A stretch of 64,000 nt of DNA from Paraspadella gotoi (lineage: Eukaryota; Chaetognatha): contig JBJCIZ010000744.1 in the NCBI GenBank assembly GCA_051294375.1, forward strand, positions 272,206-336,205, in the 5' to 3' direction. The position numbers were made by a program, and so were the translations under genes. Below, one piece after another: positions 12,249 to 24,130 of the stretch (position 1 is its first letter; each line of letters opens with the position of its first letter). Below the pieces are notes generated by a model. The model was not told where the DNA came from. It did not search any database and saw only the letters and a program-made list of their open reading frames with translations.

Positions 12249-12538
12249 GGGCTCTCTTTTCCAAAAGCGTCCCAAAACCTAATTCTTAACCTTAATGCTT
12301 AACACTGTCCTAATCTTTAACCCTAATCATAAACCCCTTAACCCAAACCGCTAACCATAAACCCAAGTCCCTAAACCTTACTTAGTCTCTAACCCTAATT
12401 CCTAACTATAATTATTATCTTAATACTTAACCTTAATCCTAAACCTAATCCTTAACCTAATCCTTAACCTCTAACTTAATCTTAACATCTAAAAACTAAT
12501 TTAATTCCGAATTTAAGACGCTATGGGAAAATAAGGCC
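12249..12538. mobile_element. Telomere-like-core TIR element, copy b
   Basis: Left end GGGCTCTCTTTTCCAAAAGC then GTCCC. Right end AAGACGCTATGGGAAAATAA then GGCC, an imperfect inverted copy of the left. The ~200-bp core is CTAACCCTAATC-type degenerate telomeric repeat. Inverted partner at 13319-13621. Confidence 0.6.
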
Positions 12539-12639
12539 AAAAAAAACCCATCCTTGGCCCTTCTTCATATCATCCCTGTTCTCCTCCGCCTCTTCCTCTC
12601 TTTTCTCCTCCTCTTCCTCCCTTTTCTCCTCCTCCTTAA

Positions 12640-13220
12640 AGAATGCGAAGGAGGAATAGAGGCTGACAATAGGTTAAGAATGCGGGGGAGGAAGAGGCGT
12701 AGGAATACAAGAAGTATCCAGAAATGATATGGATCAAAAGGGTTTATGACAAATCATTTTTAACGAGTGGCTGCCCAAGGACTGCGGGGAGATTATGCAG
12801 CCCGCATCCGATCGGCCCGAGGGAAAGAAACCATACCTGCAATGATGAGATTTCAGGCAATTTAGCTACGACGCATCCCCGACGTGAATGTTGCAAAATT
12901 GATGATGATGCGGGCTCAGCGAAAAGGGTAGGAAAAGGGGAGGAAGATAAGGCTCTTTGAAACGGCAGGCCAGATTAAAGGTGCACGAGCGAGTATGCAC
13001 ACGAAACACAGGAAGGCCTAATGAGGTAGGACGACAGAAGAGGAGAGAGTGCAGGGCACATAATAGAGGTGCAGGACAGAGGCAAGAGAAAAGGAGGTAG
13101 AGAGGAGGAGACAAAGGGAGGAGGGCCGGAGAAGAAATGGCGAGTAAGAGAGGCGAGAAAATGGAGGAAGCCAGCGACGGAGAAAGGGAGGACGGAGGAG
13201 GGAGTAATAAGTGGAGGAGG
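12640..13220. other. Loop of palindrome 2
   Basis: About 580 bp without an inverted partner, purine-rich toward the right (AGGAGGAG-type). It contains no recognisable gene; the open frame 12724-12960 gives no familiar protein. Confidence 0.5.
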
Positions 13221-13318
13221 AGGGAGCGAGAAGAGAGGGAGGAAAGAGGAGGAGAAAGAGAGAAGAGGCGGGAGGAGACGGGATTGATATGAAAGAAGGG
13301 CCAAGGAGTGGTTTTTTT

Positions 13319-13621
13319 GGCCTTATTTCAGTCATAGCGTCTTAAATTCGGAATATAAATTAGTTTTAGATGTTAAGTATTAAGTTGAGCAAGTTAGGAT
13401 TAGGTTAAGGATTAGGTTTAGGATTAAGGTTAAGTATTAAGATAATAATTATAGTTAGGAATTAGGGTTAGAGACTAAGTCAAGGTTTAGGGACTTGGGT
13501 TTATGGGTTAGGCGGTTTTGGGTTAAGGCGGTTGATGATTAGGGTTAAAAGATTCAAGGAACAGTTGTTAAGCATAATAAGTAAGAATTAGGTTTTGGGA
13601 CGCTTTTGGAAAAGAGAGCCC
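13319..13621. mobile_element. Telomere-like-core TIR element, copy b inverted
   Basis: Begins GGCCTTATTTCAGTCATAGC, ends GGGACGCTTTTGGAAAAGAG then AGCC. The core reads TTAGGATTAGGTTAAGGATT and similar. Confidence 0.6.
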
Positions 13622-14852
13622 CTTTTTTCATGCGGTGGCGGCAGTGGGTGAGACGGCGGTGAAAATAGCCTAAATTTAAAAAACTTTGGAGAGCAGCACG
13701 AAGAAGATATGTCTTTTTTGAATTGCCAGACAAGATTTCCGCATGAGAGATGAACTGAGCAGGCGAAAGCTTCTCATATAGTCAGCATGGGAATTTTTGC
13801 AATGATCTTCTATTTATATTTAAAAAATTTACTAATAACAATAAATTTACACATTAAAAATCTACAAAACACCTCCCTAAATATAAGCGTCTGTAAGCTC
13901 CTATATTCTTGTATTCAGTCTTGCCATTCTCAACTGCGGCTACGACATTCAAACATTCCTTAAATTTGGAAACGGCCAAGTCTCTAAAAATCAGCGGCAC
14001 CGAAAAACACTGGACATGGACAACACCAAATATACTAATTCCTGCATCTGCCAAGAAGGTCTGATTTTAAGACTAAAAGGCTGCACCTGTTTTTCTTTAA
14101 CCTACTTCTGCAATTCCGGGTCGAAGCGAAAAGGCGTCCTACTTCTTTACTATGCACCTGGCAATTCAGCCCGAAACAAGGGGGAGGAGGCGGAGGAGGA
14201 GGAGGAGGCGAGGAAGTAGGAGGAGGAGGTGATCAGGATATTGAAATGAAGAGAAGTGGAAGAAGAAAAAAGGAAAAGAAAAGAGAAGAGAAGAAAGAGA
14301 AGAAGAAAAGAAGAGAAGGAAAGAAAAAAAAATTAAGAAGAAGAAGAAGTTTTAAGAAGAGAAAAGAAGAAAAAAAAAGAAAAAGAAAAAAGAATAAAAA
14401 AACGAAGCAGTTAAACAAAGAATCAGAGGTTAATTAACAGAACCAAAACAAAGCGCGCCAAACAGACGAGAGAAGTCACGTTGGTGAGACACGGATAGAG
14501 AACAAAAAGCAAGCCAGAGACAGAGACAGTAACCGACCAAAGCGCATGATAGGAGACAGAGATAGAAACAGGAAAACGGAAAAAGCAAGAGAAAAAACCG
14601 TTTTTGAGAGAGAGAGAGAGAGAGTAACAGTTTACAAAAAAATAATTAAAATTCAAATCATGAAAAAAGTCTCACATATTGTTGTTGGAGGGAAAAAACG
14701 CAACGGCTTGACCACATTTGACAATAATAAGCTTTTTGCTCAGAATAGCTAATAGCGAACGCGTGTATTACCGATATATTCAGCATCCGCGTTGCGACAG
14801 CGTGCTACGCCAGTGGCTGAGATCAGAAAAAGAATCATCGGACCGTCTTTTC

Positions 14853-15107
14853 GGGCTCTACTTTTTCCAGAACGCTCCATTTCTGTTCTATACCCGGAAT
14901 TTAAATTTTAACCTATTATTCAATTTAAATATATTCTTAAAATTGGCAAATCGCTAATCTTTAACTATCAATTCACAAGCTTTAACCTAATCTAGAACCT
15001 TAGCCCTAATCCCTTACCTGAATCACTTTACCCTAATCTCTTGGCACTTAAAAAAAAGTGTAACCTAATTCCAAATTTAAATTGAAAGTTTTGGGTAAAT
15101 AAAGGCT
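14853..15107. mobile_element. Telomere-like-core TIR element, copy a inverted
   Basis: Begins GGGCTCTACTTTTTCCAGAA then CGCTCC, ends TTTTGGGTAAATAAAGGCT. The core is AACCTAATC/CCCTAATCCC-type. Confidence 0.55.
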
Positions 15108-16539
15108 ATCCCATTACCGAGAGGCGAAAGTAATAAATAGCCGAAGTAAAAGCAAACAAACAAACGCAGTTTACTGTCTGGCGTCAGACCGGCAGCGTCG
15201 GCCGCAGCGGCAAGCAGGCAGCCGGCAGCAGCAGAACCAAAGGGAAAAAACAAAAAGCAGTCAGCGAAAAAAAAGAACAAGAAAAAAAAACAAGACGGAA
15301 CGTCTCTGTCTGTGAGTCGACCGACCGATGTCCTCTCAACAGTCGAGTGTCATTTCCATGAGAAATGAGGAAAGGAGAAGGGGCGGGAAAGAGGGGGGGT
15401 ACTCGGGTATAGGTGTGTAATAACGAAAGCGAATGAAAAAAATCTTACAGCGTTCCAATGTCTCGGGCTTTAAAGAATATTATTAGCCAATAAAGAAACA
15501 TAAGTGAAGTACCATTGAAGCTATCTTGCTTGCCTGACGAATAATATTCGCGTAATATAAGTAGTAGGGACCAGTGCTTTGAATTGAGATTATTCAATGT
15601 AATCACAAACGTCTAATCAGTTAATGCGCAGCTAAAATTTCTACATTACTACGATGGTAAAATACTCTAATATTTATAAATATCGTTTATTAATCAATAG
15701 ATCGATATGTAATAAACATAGAAAATACGCAAAAAAGTGGTCCCGTCATTTGGGCTTCTAGCTAGCGTGTTGTTTATAAATACTAAAATATAAATAACCG
15801 GAAGAGTGAGAAAAAAAAAGAAAAAGAAAAGGAAAAAAGAAACTGTTTGATCGAACGTCAACATCACCTGATCTCACAGAATTGTAAATCAGAAGGCGGA
15901 CGAGACGACGAGAAAAGAAAAGAAACAAGAAGAGAAGAGAGAGAGAGAGAGGGAGACGAGCAGAGAGAGAAAGAGAGAGAGAGAGGAGAGAGAAAGTGAG
16001 AGGAAGTGATGAGACTGCTGAACACGAGAAACTGAGGAAGCGGATTTGCGGTTAACGGTTGCAAGGAATTGAATGAAGGAATGAATTAAGGAATGATAGA
16101 GATTGAATGAATGAAATGAATGAAATGATTAAATGATGATAATGAATGATGAAATGAGAGTGAAAAATTCCTCATGAACCCATGAGACAAAAACTATTTT
16201 GCCAACAACAAATAAGAAATGATTCCAATACATTACCGAAGACAACGACAATGATACTAGATAACTAAATTAGACACAAAGCAGTTAGAAGATTCTAATG
16301 ATGATAATGACTCAAAGTTGTTACCTCTCATCCGAAGAACAGGAAAGCTAAAGCAAACTCGAAATTAACAATTTGGCGTCTCAACTCGTTCACTTATAAC
16401 TCGCGCCATGTCGAAAAATAAGAGACGTCGAACCGCGGACGTTCACGAAAAAAAAAGCGTCTTCACGGCCCTCTGATAAAAATGCAAAAGGGGAAATTCA
16501 TATAATCTCGGTCGTCGCCGCGATTTTGGCCCATACCGG

Positions 16540-18414
16540 CCCAATATGAACTTCCTTTCATATTGAGCCGCGAATGCCTTCTGCATGTTCAGTACGCGTC
16601 TCCTGCGCACAATGGTGGTGAGAGCTGGCGGGGAAAATCCTTGGGTTGTGAAACGTAAAGCTTTGTTAACTCGTGCTCTCGATTGCGGCTCACCCTCTGA
16701 GCGTTTTAGTAGTTAGGGCAGTGTGTCTTAGGATAGTACGAGCGTCAGTGATATCAGAAGAATAGCACCAGAGGACCTCTCGAGAAGACTAAACACAACT
16801 TGTTGATTGGGCGCTGGGGCAAAATAGAATCAGGCGTGGCGACGTTATGCGGCTGGGACAAGAGAGAAAGGGGGGCGAGTTGGGATCCTTGAGTGGACCA
16901 ACTGAAGAGAGTTGGGACGTAAGGGAAAGGATGAAAAGTGTGCGCGCAAGAAAAGATTGTTGGGCTGGAAGAGAGCGGAATAGTAGACTAGTGTATGGAA
17001 AGAAACTGTGCTTGTGAGTTGTAAGCGATTGATGTAGGCTTGTGAGGTCCTTTAATATACTTTTCTTATTTTACATACCTTTAAAAAATCTGAAGAAATA
17101 TTAAGCATAATATAGAATCGCAAATATGAAACTGGCCATACCTCTCCAATAGCAGACATATAGTTCCCCGCCAAAGACCAAATCGAATTGCTCAGTCAAC
17201 CAACAAGGAATCTTCGTCTCCTATCTCACAGATGTCTCCGGTAAACGCATTTATGACATGGTCTCGCTTCGGCAAGAGCATACTCCATGTGAAAATACAG
17301 TAATACTAAAATATGGAAATAAGGTCCGACGTAGTAATTACTTACACTGAAGCGGGTACCAATGCTCAGTCTCACAATGAACATTAGTCGTGCAAATAAT
17401 AATTCGACTCTCTCTGTTACAATTTTCTAATTTCACGATATCTTAATCTTGAAGAACAAGACTCAAATATAGTGAACTTTAACAAATTATGAGGACATAA
17501 CTACATTAATACGAGTCAATATCTAGTAGAGAGATTTCGGTCCGGAGTTGGTGCTAGTTGTAGCAAGATAAGTGTAGAAACAAAGAAAACTCTCTAAAGT
17601 TCACAACTAATTCATTACCTGTCAGCCTCCGAAGAGAATTTTCAACTGCTGAGTAATATTCGCGCTACCCTTCGTTTAAGTTATGGCCCCGCGAGAAGAA
17701 TTTTTCCTGGTCCGGAATAATCCCAAGTAGGAATAACCCATCTACCTGACGACATTTACAACCGAAATTTAATATCGTTTACTCCGTCTCTACTCTCTCA
17801 GGATGAAGCCTCGAGGGAGGTTTCCTCACGTTTAGTGCACCGCTGGCCTCCGCCCTGCCGCATTTAAGCGACTGCACTATATCTCATTGTCGTGGTCGAG
17901 ATGTTCTAAATGTGACAAATCATGAAAGAAGAGTGCATTTCTATACTCTTCCGCTGAGTAATATAAATCGTGCTGTTGAAAGCGGTGTATTAGACCAGGC
18001 CTGCAAGAGAGAAGTCATGAATATGTGTAATCAAGTATCGATACAGAAATAAACATAAGAGAACAAAGACATAAAGATCAGGAATAAATAAATATATTAA
18101 TGATTAGAGGGAAGAGATGATCAAGGAAAGAGAAGAGGCAACTGTGAGGGTAAAATTAATAGACAAATATCAAAAATGGAGAAATAGCAGGAATAGTCGC
18201 AACTGATTGGTTCTCTTCTCGTATTCCCTGGTTTGTCTCTATCTCGTGTTATAAGCCTATATTGAAATCTTAAAAAATAAATATATCAAAGGCAAAGATA
18301 TATGAAGCCAAATCAGATTCGGCGATTACCTAAATAAACGAGAGAGACAAACATGAATTCGCTTGACTCTGTATCTGTGAGTTTTGTAATCGCTTTATCC
18401 TTCATCTCTTCTCT
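16540..18414. other. No gene recognised
   Basis: Mixed-composition sequence with frequent stops in all frames and no long open frame, no recognisable RNA and no clear repeat. A 25-N gap follows at 18415-18439. Confidence 0.5.
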
Positions 18415-18514
18415 NNNNNNNNNNNNNNNNNNNNNNNNNACCTCACCTCTTCCTCCTCTTCCTCCAACGCATCCTCGACCTTCGATCGTGCAAAACATTC
18501 CATTCACCCGGTGA

Positions 18515-18516
<2 letters not shown>

Positions 18517-18592
<76 letters not shown>

Positions 18593-19170
18593 ATCATTCT
18601 GTCCTGCTTGCTTGCTTGCTTGCTTGCTTTCCTTTTTCATTTCTTATTTTTTGCATTTCTTTATTTTTCTGTATGTCTGTTTATCAGTCTAACTCCTTGT
18701 CTGTTATTCTCTCAATCTATCTGTCCGTCTGTTGATCTTTTTTTTTTCCTTCGATCCGTTTCTATCTTCTTTCTATCCATTCTTTCTTTCTATTTCTTTC
18801 TTTTCTTTTGACTCTCTTGAGCGCTTTAATGTCCTTCTCGTTTTTTCTCCAAACGACGAACATCTTTTTTCCTCCCTTTTTATTTCCTTTCTGACGACTC
18901 GCCTCCATTTTTTCCTTTTCTTTCCTCCATTTTTCCTTTTCTTTCCTCCATTTTTTCCTTTTCTTTTCTCCATTTTTTGTCTTTTTTCCTCCATTTTTTC
19001 ATTTTCTTTCCTCCATTTTTTCATTTTCTTTCCTCCATTTTTTCCTTTTCTTTTCTCAATTTTTTGTCTTTTTTCCTCCATTTTTTATATTATTTTAATT
19101 ATCAAAATTATTATTTTTAAATCTTTCTCCAATTTTTTCCCTCCTTTTTTCACTTTCTTCCTTTTTTTTT
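18517..19170. repeat. Pyrimidine-rich microsatellite region
   Basis: (TTTC)n at 18517-18594, (CTTG)5 at 18606-18630, then about 20-bp TTTTTTCCTTTTCTTTCCTCCA units at 18905-19085. The open frames across it are low-complexity shadows. Confidence 0.85.
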
Positions 19171-20917
19171 CTTTTTTCTCGGAAAATTGAAAAAAAGATG
19201 TTGATTCTCTGGAGCAAGGAATTTAATCGTAGGAGCGGGAAGGAGAGAGGAAAAGAAAGAAAGAAAGAGAGAGCGAGAGAGAGAGAGAGTCGATATATAT
19301 CTCAAGGGAACAAGTTATTCTTATTAGATTCGTCGTCTCAGATTTATTTCCTCCAATCCCCGGAGTTTCGGAGGCGAAAAAAAGGAATTTGATTCGCGTC
19401 TATTCTTCGTTTTGTGGTCGTTTTGTGGTCGGTAAGGGTTCTGTAGTGATTTTGTGGTCGGAGAGAAGTGAAAAAGGTTTTGTGATTGAATCAGGTTTTT
19501 TTAAATTTTTTTAGTGTATTAAAGAAAAATTGAACTAAAAAGAAAAGAAAAAAAACCTTTTCTTATCTCTCAATTCAAGTTGGTATTTTTAAAAAAAATA
19601 TTTCTATCAAGAGAAAATGGAATCTTAAAGAAAAATAATCACAGAAACGTCCACACAAAAGCAGGCTTTCCCACACAGAGAAAACGTCACACGCAGACGC
19701 ACTCACGCTCTCGCACGCTCTCGCACGCTCGCTCATTCTTTCGTTCCGAGCCTCGATTATCCAACATCTCATCTCCAAGTTTTCTCTCGCGATACTTCTT
19801 CGCTCAGGTGGCCAACGAGGGGCGGCCCTTCTCGGATTACTCCTCTTTTTCCTCCTCCTCTTGCTCTTCCTCCTCCTCCTCTTCCTCGTCCTCTTCCGCT
19901 TCCTCTTGCTCTTCCTCCTCCTCTTCCTCGTCCTCTTCCGCTTCCTCTTGCTCTTCCTCCCACCCCCCCAATCTTTTCATTCGATTATTTCATTTGCATC
20001 GATATCTTGACGAAGACAGAAATTATGGAGAAACTACGTGCTTCCTCTTTTTTCCCTTCCTAATAGTTCTCTCTCTTTTACGAGTCTAATAGTTCTCTCT
20101 CTCTCTCTTCTCTATTTTTATCTTCTTTTACAAGTTTAATAGTTCTTTCTCTTTTTATAATCTATTTTTTCCGTCCTTTTTTCTCTTCAATTCCTCTTTT
20201 CCTCTCATCTTTCTATTTTCCTCCCTCCTCTATTTCCTTCTTCTAATTCCCCTTTTCCTCATATCTTTCTCTCATCTCTTCTTCCTTTATAATTTATTTG
20301 CTTTACACACATCTATTTCCGCCAAATGACATTTTCCTTTTATTCCTTTTTTCTTCATAGTATATTTTTCCCAAATTTTAATCTTCTCTTTTTCCTTTTC
20401 CAATTCTTCCTTAATTATTATTCCTATTTTCTCCTCTTTACATTCTTTTCCTTCTATTTTACCTCCTCACCTCCTCTTTTCTCCTTTCCTTTCTCCTCCT
20501 TTCCTCCTTTTCTTTCCTCTCTTCTCCTTTCCTCGCTTTTCTTTCCTCTTTTCCTCATTCTCCTCCCTTCTTTTCTCCTCCTTTCTCCTTCCTCTTTTCT
20601 TTCGCTCTTCTCCTTTCTCTTTTTCCTCTCTTCTCCTTCCCTTCATCCAGTCCTCCTTTCTATCTCTTTCTCTTCGCTCCTTTCTTCTTCTCTCCTGTCT
20701 CTTCATCCTCTCTTCTCCTTTCTCTTCTTCCTTCCTTCCTTCTTCTTTCCTCTCTCCTTCTCCCTCTTTCCTGCCTTTTCTTTACTTCCCTCTCCTCTTC
20801 CCCTCAAAAGCCGAAACCAAACTTTGCCACGAGTTAATTTCTTTCCTCTACTTCTGAAGCGCACTTTGCTCCCTAATCCCCTTCACTATCTTACTCTTCT
20901 GTCTCTCTCTCTCTTCG

Positions 20918-20948
<31 letters not shown>

Positions 20949-21457
20949 GTACCACAGGTCGTCCCCACTCTCAGCCTCTTATCAGCTTCTTCATTGAGAC
21001 TCTACCCGGTATTGTCCTCTTATCAGCTCCTCCACTTTCTTCCATTACGCACAACGGGAACTAACTCTCTCTCCTCTCTCTCTCCTCTTCTCTTCTCTCT
21101 CCCTCTCATCTCTCTCTCCCATCTCTCTGCTCTCTCTCTCTCTCTCTTTTCATTCATTATTTCCTCGCTAGCGGCCGCACGCGCGACAAAACGGGCATCG
21201 GAAGTCACGTGATTCGAATCGCGGAAGTGAACTGCGCATGCGTTGTGACGTGATGCGCGCGAGCGAACAAAAGAACACGATAACCAGATGGCAGTGAAAT
21301 ACGTGATAATGCGAAAGACACGCTGTTACATTTTTGGAAAGTGAAATGAAATTGAATGTTAAGTTGATAAAAGAAAATAAAAAGGACATTCAATAAAATG
21401 TTGTACATAGTGTTGATTATTGATCGGACATTGTTCAGTTTTATTGAATAGGCAAAC
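19170..21457. repeat. Giant palindrome 3, left arm
   Basis: Imperfect reverse complement of 21551-24130. Landmarks: GAATTTGATTCGCGTCTATTC, GGTCGGTAAGGGTTCTG, a TCCTCCTCTTCC tract (19850-19960), and the ACTGCGCATGCGTTGTGACG block near 21230. The inner edge is TTGTTCAGTTTTATTGAATAGG. Confidence 0.85.
21165..21270. promoter_or_regulatory. CpG-rich regulatory-like block (NRF-1-like, E-box, CRE-like) in palindrome 3
   Basis: GCGGCCGC, TCACGTGA (E-box), TGCGCATGCG (NRF-1-like) and TGTGACGTGA (CRE-like) lie within about 100 bp. The block is repeated inverted at 21755-21855 and is better conserved between the arms than surrounding sequence. No gene is attached. Confidence 0.35.
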
Positions 21458-21550
21458 CTTCTCTCTCTCCTTTCTCTCTTCCTCTCTCTCTTTCTCCTTT
21501 CTCTCTCTCTTCTTTCTCTCTCTCTCTCTTCTCTCTCCCTGGTATCTTTT

Positions 21551-24130
21551 TGCCTATTCAATAAAACTGAACAATGTCCGATCAATAAATCTTAACACTA
21601 ATTGTACAACATTTTTTATTGATGTCCTTTATTTTCTTCTTATCAACTTAACATTCATTTCATTCACTTTCCTCAAAATGTAACCAGCAGTGTCTTTCGC
21701 ATTATTCAGTATTTCACTGCCATCTGGTTATCGTGTTTCCTTTTGTTCGCTTTCTGCGCGCTATCCACGTCACAACGCATGCGCAGTTCACTTCCGCGAT
21801 TCGAATCACGTGAATCTCCGATGCCTCCGTTTTGTTTCGCGCTGTTGCGGCCGCTAGCGAGGAATAATGAATTAAAAAGATGAGAGAGAGGAGAGAGATG
21901 ATGACAGAGAAGACGAGAGAGAGAGAGAGATGAGATGATTGAGAAGAGAAGATACGGAGTGAGAGACGTAGTACGCGTGGATGAGAGAGAGAGAGGAGGA
22001 AGAAGTAGTCTTTGTTCGTTTTGGAAAGAAGAAATGTGGAGAGCTGATAATCGAGGTACAAAACCCCAGAGTCTTCAATAAAGAAGCTGTATAAATGATG
22101 CTGAGAGTGCCAGCCCTGGTTGTACGAGGAGAGAGAGAGAGGAGAGATGAGAGGAGAGATAGAGAACTGAGATGAGAGAGGAGAGGATTTGAGAGGGAGG
22201 TATATTGTGAGAGACGCTGAGGATGATGATAGAGATGGAGTTATGATAGTGAAGGGATTAGGGATCAAATGCTTTCAAAGATATAGAGGAAGTATCGTGG
22301 CAAAGTTGGTTTGGCTTAATATGGAGAGAGAGGGAGAGAGTATAAGAAAAAGGGAGTTATAAGGGAGGGGAAATGAATAAGGAGGTAAAGGATAGTATGT
22401 AAGTAATGATGATGTGTAAAGATGATTGAAAGATGGAGGAGTATGTAAGAAATATATTATATATATATATGGAGAGAAAGTGAATGAGAGAGGGAAAATA
22501 TATGAGGGAAAGGAGATGAGAGGAAGAAAAGGAGGAAAGGATGAGAAGAGCATGGAAAGAAAAGGATTGGAAAGGGGATGTAAGTTATTAAGGATAAGGA
22601 GAAGAGAGGTAATATTATGTATAAGTAGAAGGATAGGAAAGAAACAAGTGAGGATTAAGGAGGAGAAAGGAAATGGAGAATAAGGGAAAAAGAGGATTGG
22701 AGGATGTGGTAAAATTTAGAAGGAAAGGAATGTTATATGTTGTATGAGAAAATAGGTAATAATATTAAGAGGAAGAATTGGGGAAAAGGAAAAAGAGAAT
22801 GATAAAAATTTGGGGAAAATATTATATACTATGTAATAAAAAAATAGGAATAAAAGTTGAAAATGTCATTTGGCGGGAAATATGAATGTATAGTGTAAAG
22901 GGCAAATATAAATTATATAAAGAGAAAAGGAAGAGATGAGGAGAAAGATATGAGAGGAAAGCGGGATAGAAAAGAAGGAAATTAGAGGAGGGAGGAAAAT
23001 ATAGAAAGATGTGATGTAGGAAAGAGGCAATTGAAGAGAAAAAAAAGGACTGGGAAAAAAATAGTGATTTATAAAAAGAGAAAGAACTATTTAAAACTTG
23101 AAAAGAGATTAAAATAGTAAGAAGAAGATGACGAAGTGGAGAGAAACTATTAGACTCGTAAATAAAAAGAGAGGCAGAACTATTAGGGAAGGGAAAATAA
23201 AAAAATAAAAGATGAAGGAAGGCAACCCGTAGTTTCTCACATAATTTCTTGTCTTTGTCAAGATAATTACGATGCAAAAATTGAATATCGAATTTGAAAA
23301 TAGAGATGGGAGGGGTGGTTGAGGAAGAGCAAGAGGAAAGCTGAGAAAGATGGACAGTAGGAAGAGGAGGAGTGAAGAGACAAGAGGAATCGAGAAAAGG
23401 AGGAAGAAGGACGAGGAAGAGGAGGAGGAGGTAAGAAGCAATTGAGTTCAGAAGGGAAATGAAAAAAGAGGGAGGTAATCGAGAAAGGGCCGCCCCTTCG
23501 TATGTGACCACACTATGCGAAGAAGTATCGCCGAGTAATTGGAGATGAAGATGTTGTAATCGAGGCTACGGATACGAAGAAATGATTGCTAGAGCTAGAG
23601 AGAGCAAATAAATAAAGATCAATCGGCGAAAGTGCGTAGTTATAATGATACTAAAAGCACTGCTTTGTGTGATGCGTTTCTTGTGATTATAAATTTATGA
23701 TAGATAATATTTTTTAAAATACAGAATTGTAGAGATGACTAGTAATAATTGGTGTTTTTTTCTTTTTCCTTTTTTTAGTTGTTTAATACACTACAAACAT
23801 TTAAAAAACCTGATTCAATCACAAAACCTTTTTCTCTCCGACCACCAAAATCAACTTACAGAACCCTTACCGACCATCTGACCACAAAACGAAAGAATAG
23901 ACGCGAATCAAATTTTCTTTTTTTCTTCGCTCCCGAAAAATGGATAAAACTCCGGGGTTTTTGAGAAGGAAATAAATCTGATGTACGAAATTAAAATAAG
24001 AATAAAACTCTGTGTCCCTTGAGATTCTCTGCTCTAATTTCCTTTTCTTTTTCTCTCCCTCCTTTCCCCGTCTCTTACGATTAAATTTTTCTGCTTCTAG
24101 TAGATTGTTATTATCAAGATTTTTTCTGTT
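21551..24130. repeat. Giant palindrome 3, right arm
   Basis: Reverse complement of 19170-21457, starting CCTATTCAATAAAACTGAAC and ending near AGTAGATTGTTATTATCAAG. The 93-bp loop (21458-21550) is CT-rich. Purine-rich parts diverge more than the CpG-rich block. No gene recognised. Confidence 0.85.

Larger units (their letters stand above)
9690..12640. repeat. Giant palindrome 2, left arm
   Basis: Imperfect reverse complement of about 13220-16540. Landmarks: GACGTCTCTTATTTTC at the outer edge, (ATTC)n and (CT)n tracts, GCTGCCGCTGCC repeats at 10745, two telomere-like TIR elements (10858-11099 and 12249-12538), a (TCC)n tract at 11690, and CGGTGCCGCTGATTTTTGAG near 11890. No recognisable gene. 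Confidence 0.85.
13220..16540. repeat. Giant palindrome 2, right arm
   Basis: Reverse complement of 9690-12640, with indels and local divergence. It includes inverted copies of the two telomere-like elements (13319-13621 and 14853-15107). The outer end is blurred: similarity fades around 16540 near GGTCGTCGCCGCGATTTTGG. The left arm's minisatellite is not clearly present beyond it. Confidence 0.8.

Noticed and set aside
20326-20997. 223-codon open frame
   Set aside because: Low-complexity CT-rich sequence (Phe/Ser/Leu/Pro) in a palindrome arm, with no conserved pattern in the other arm.
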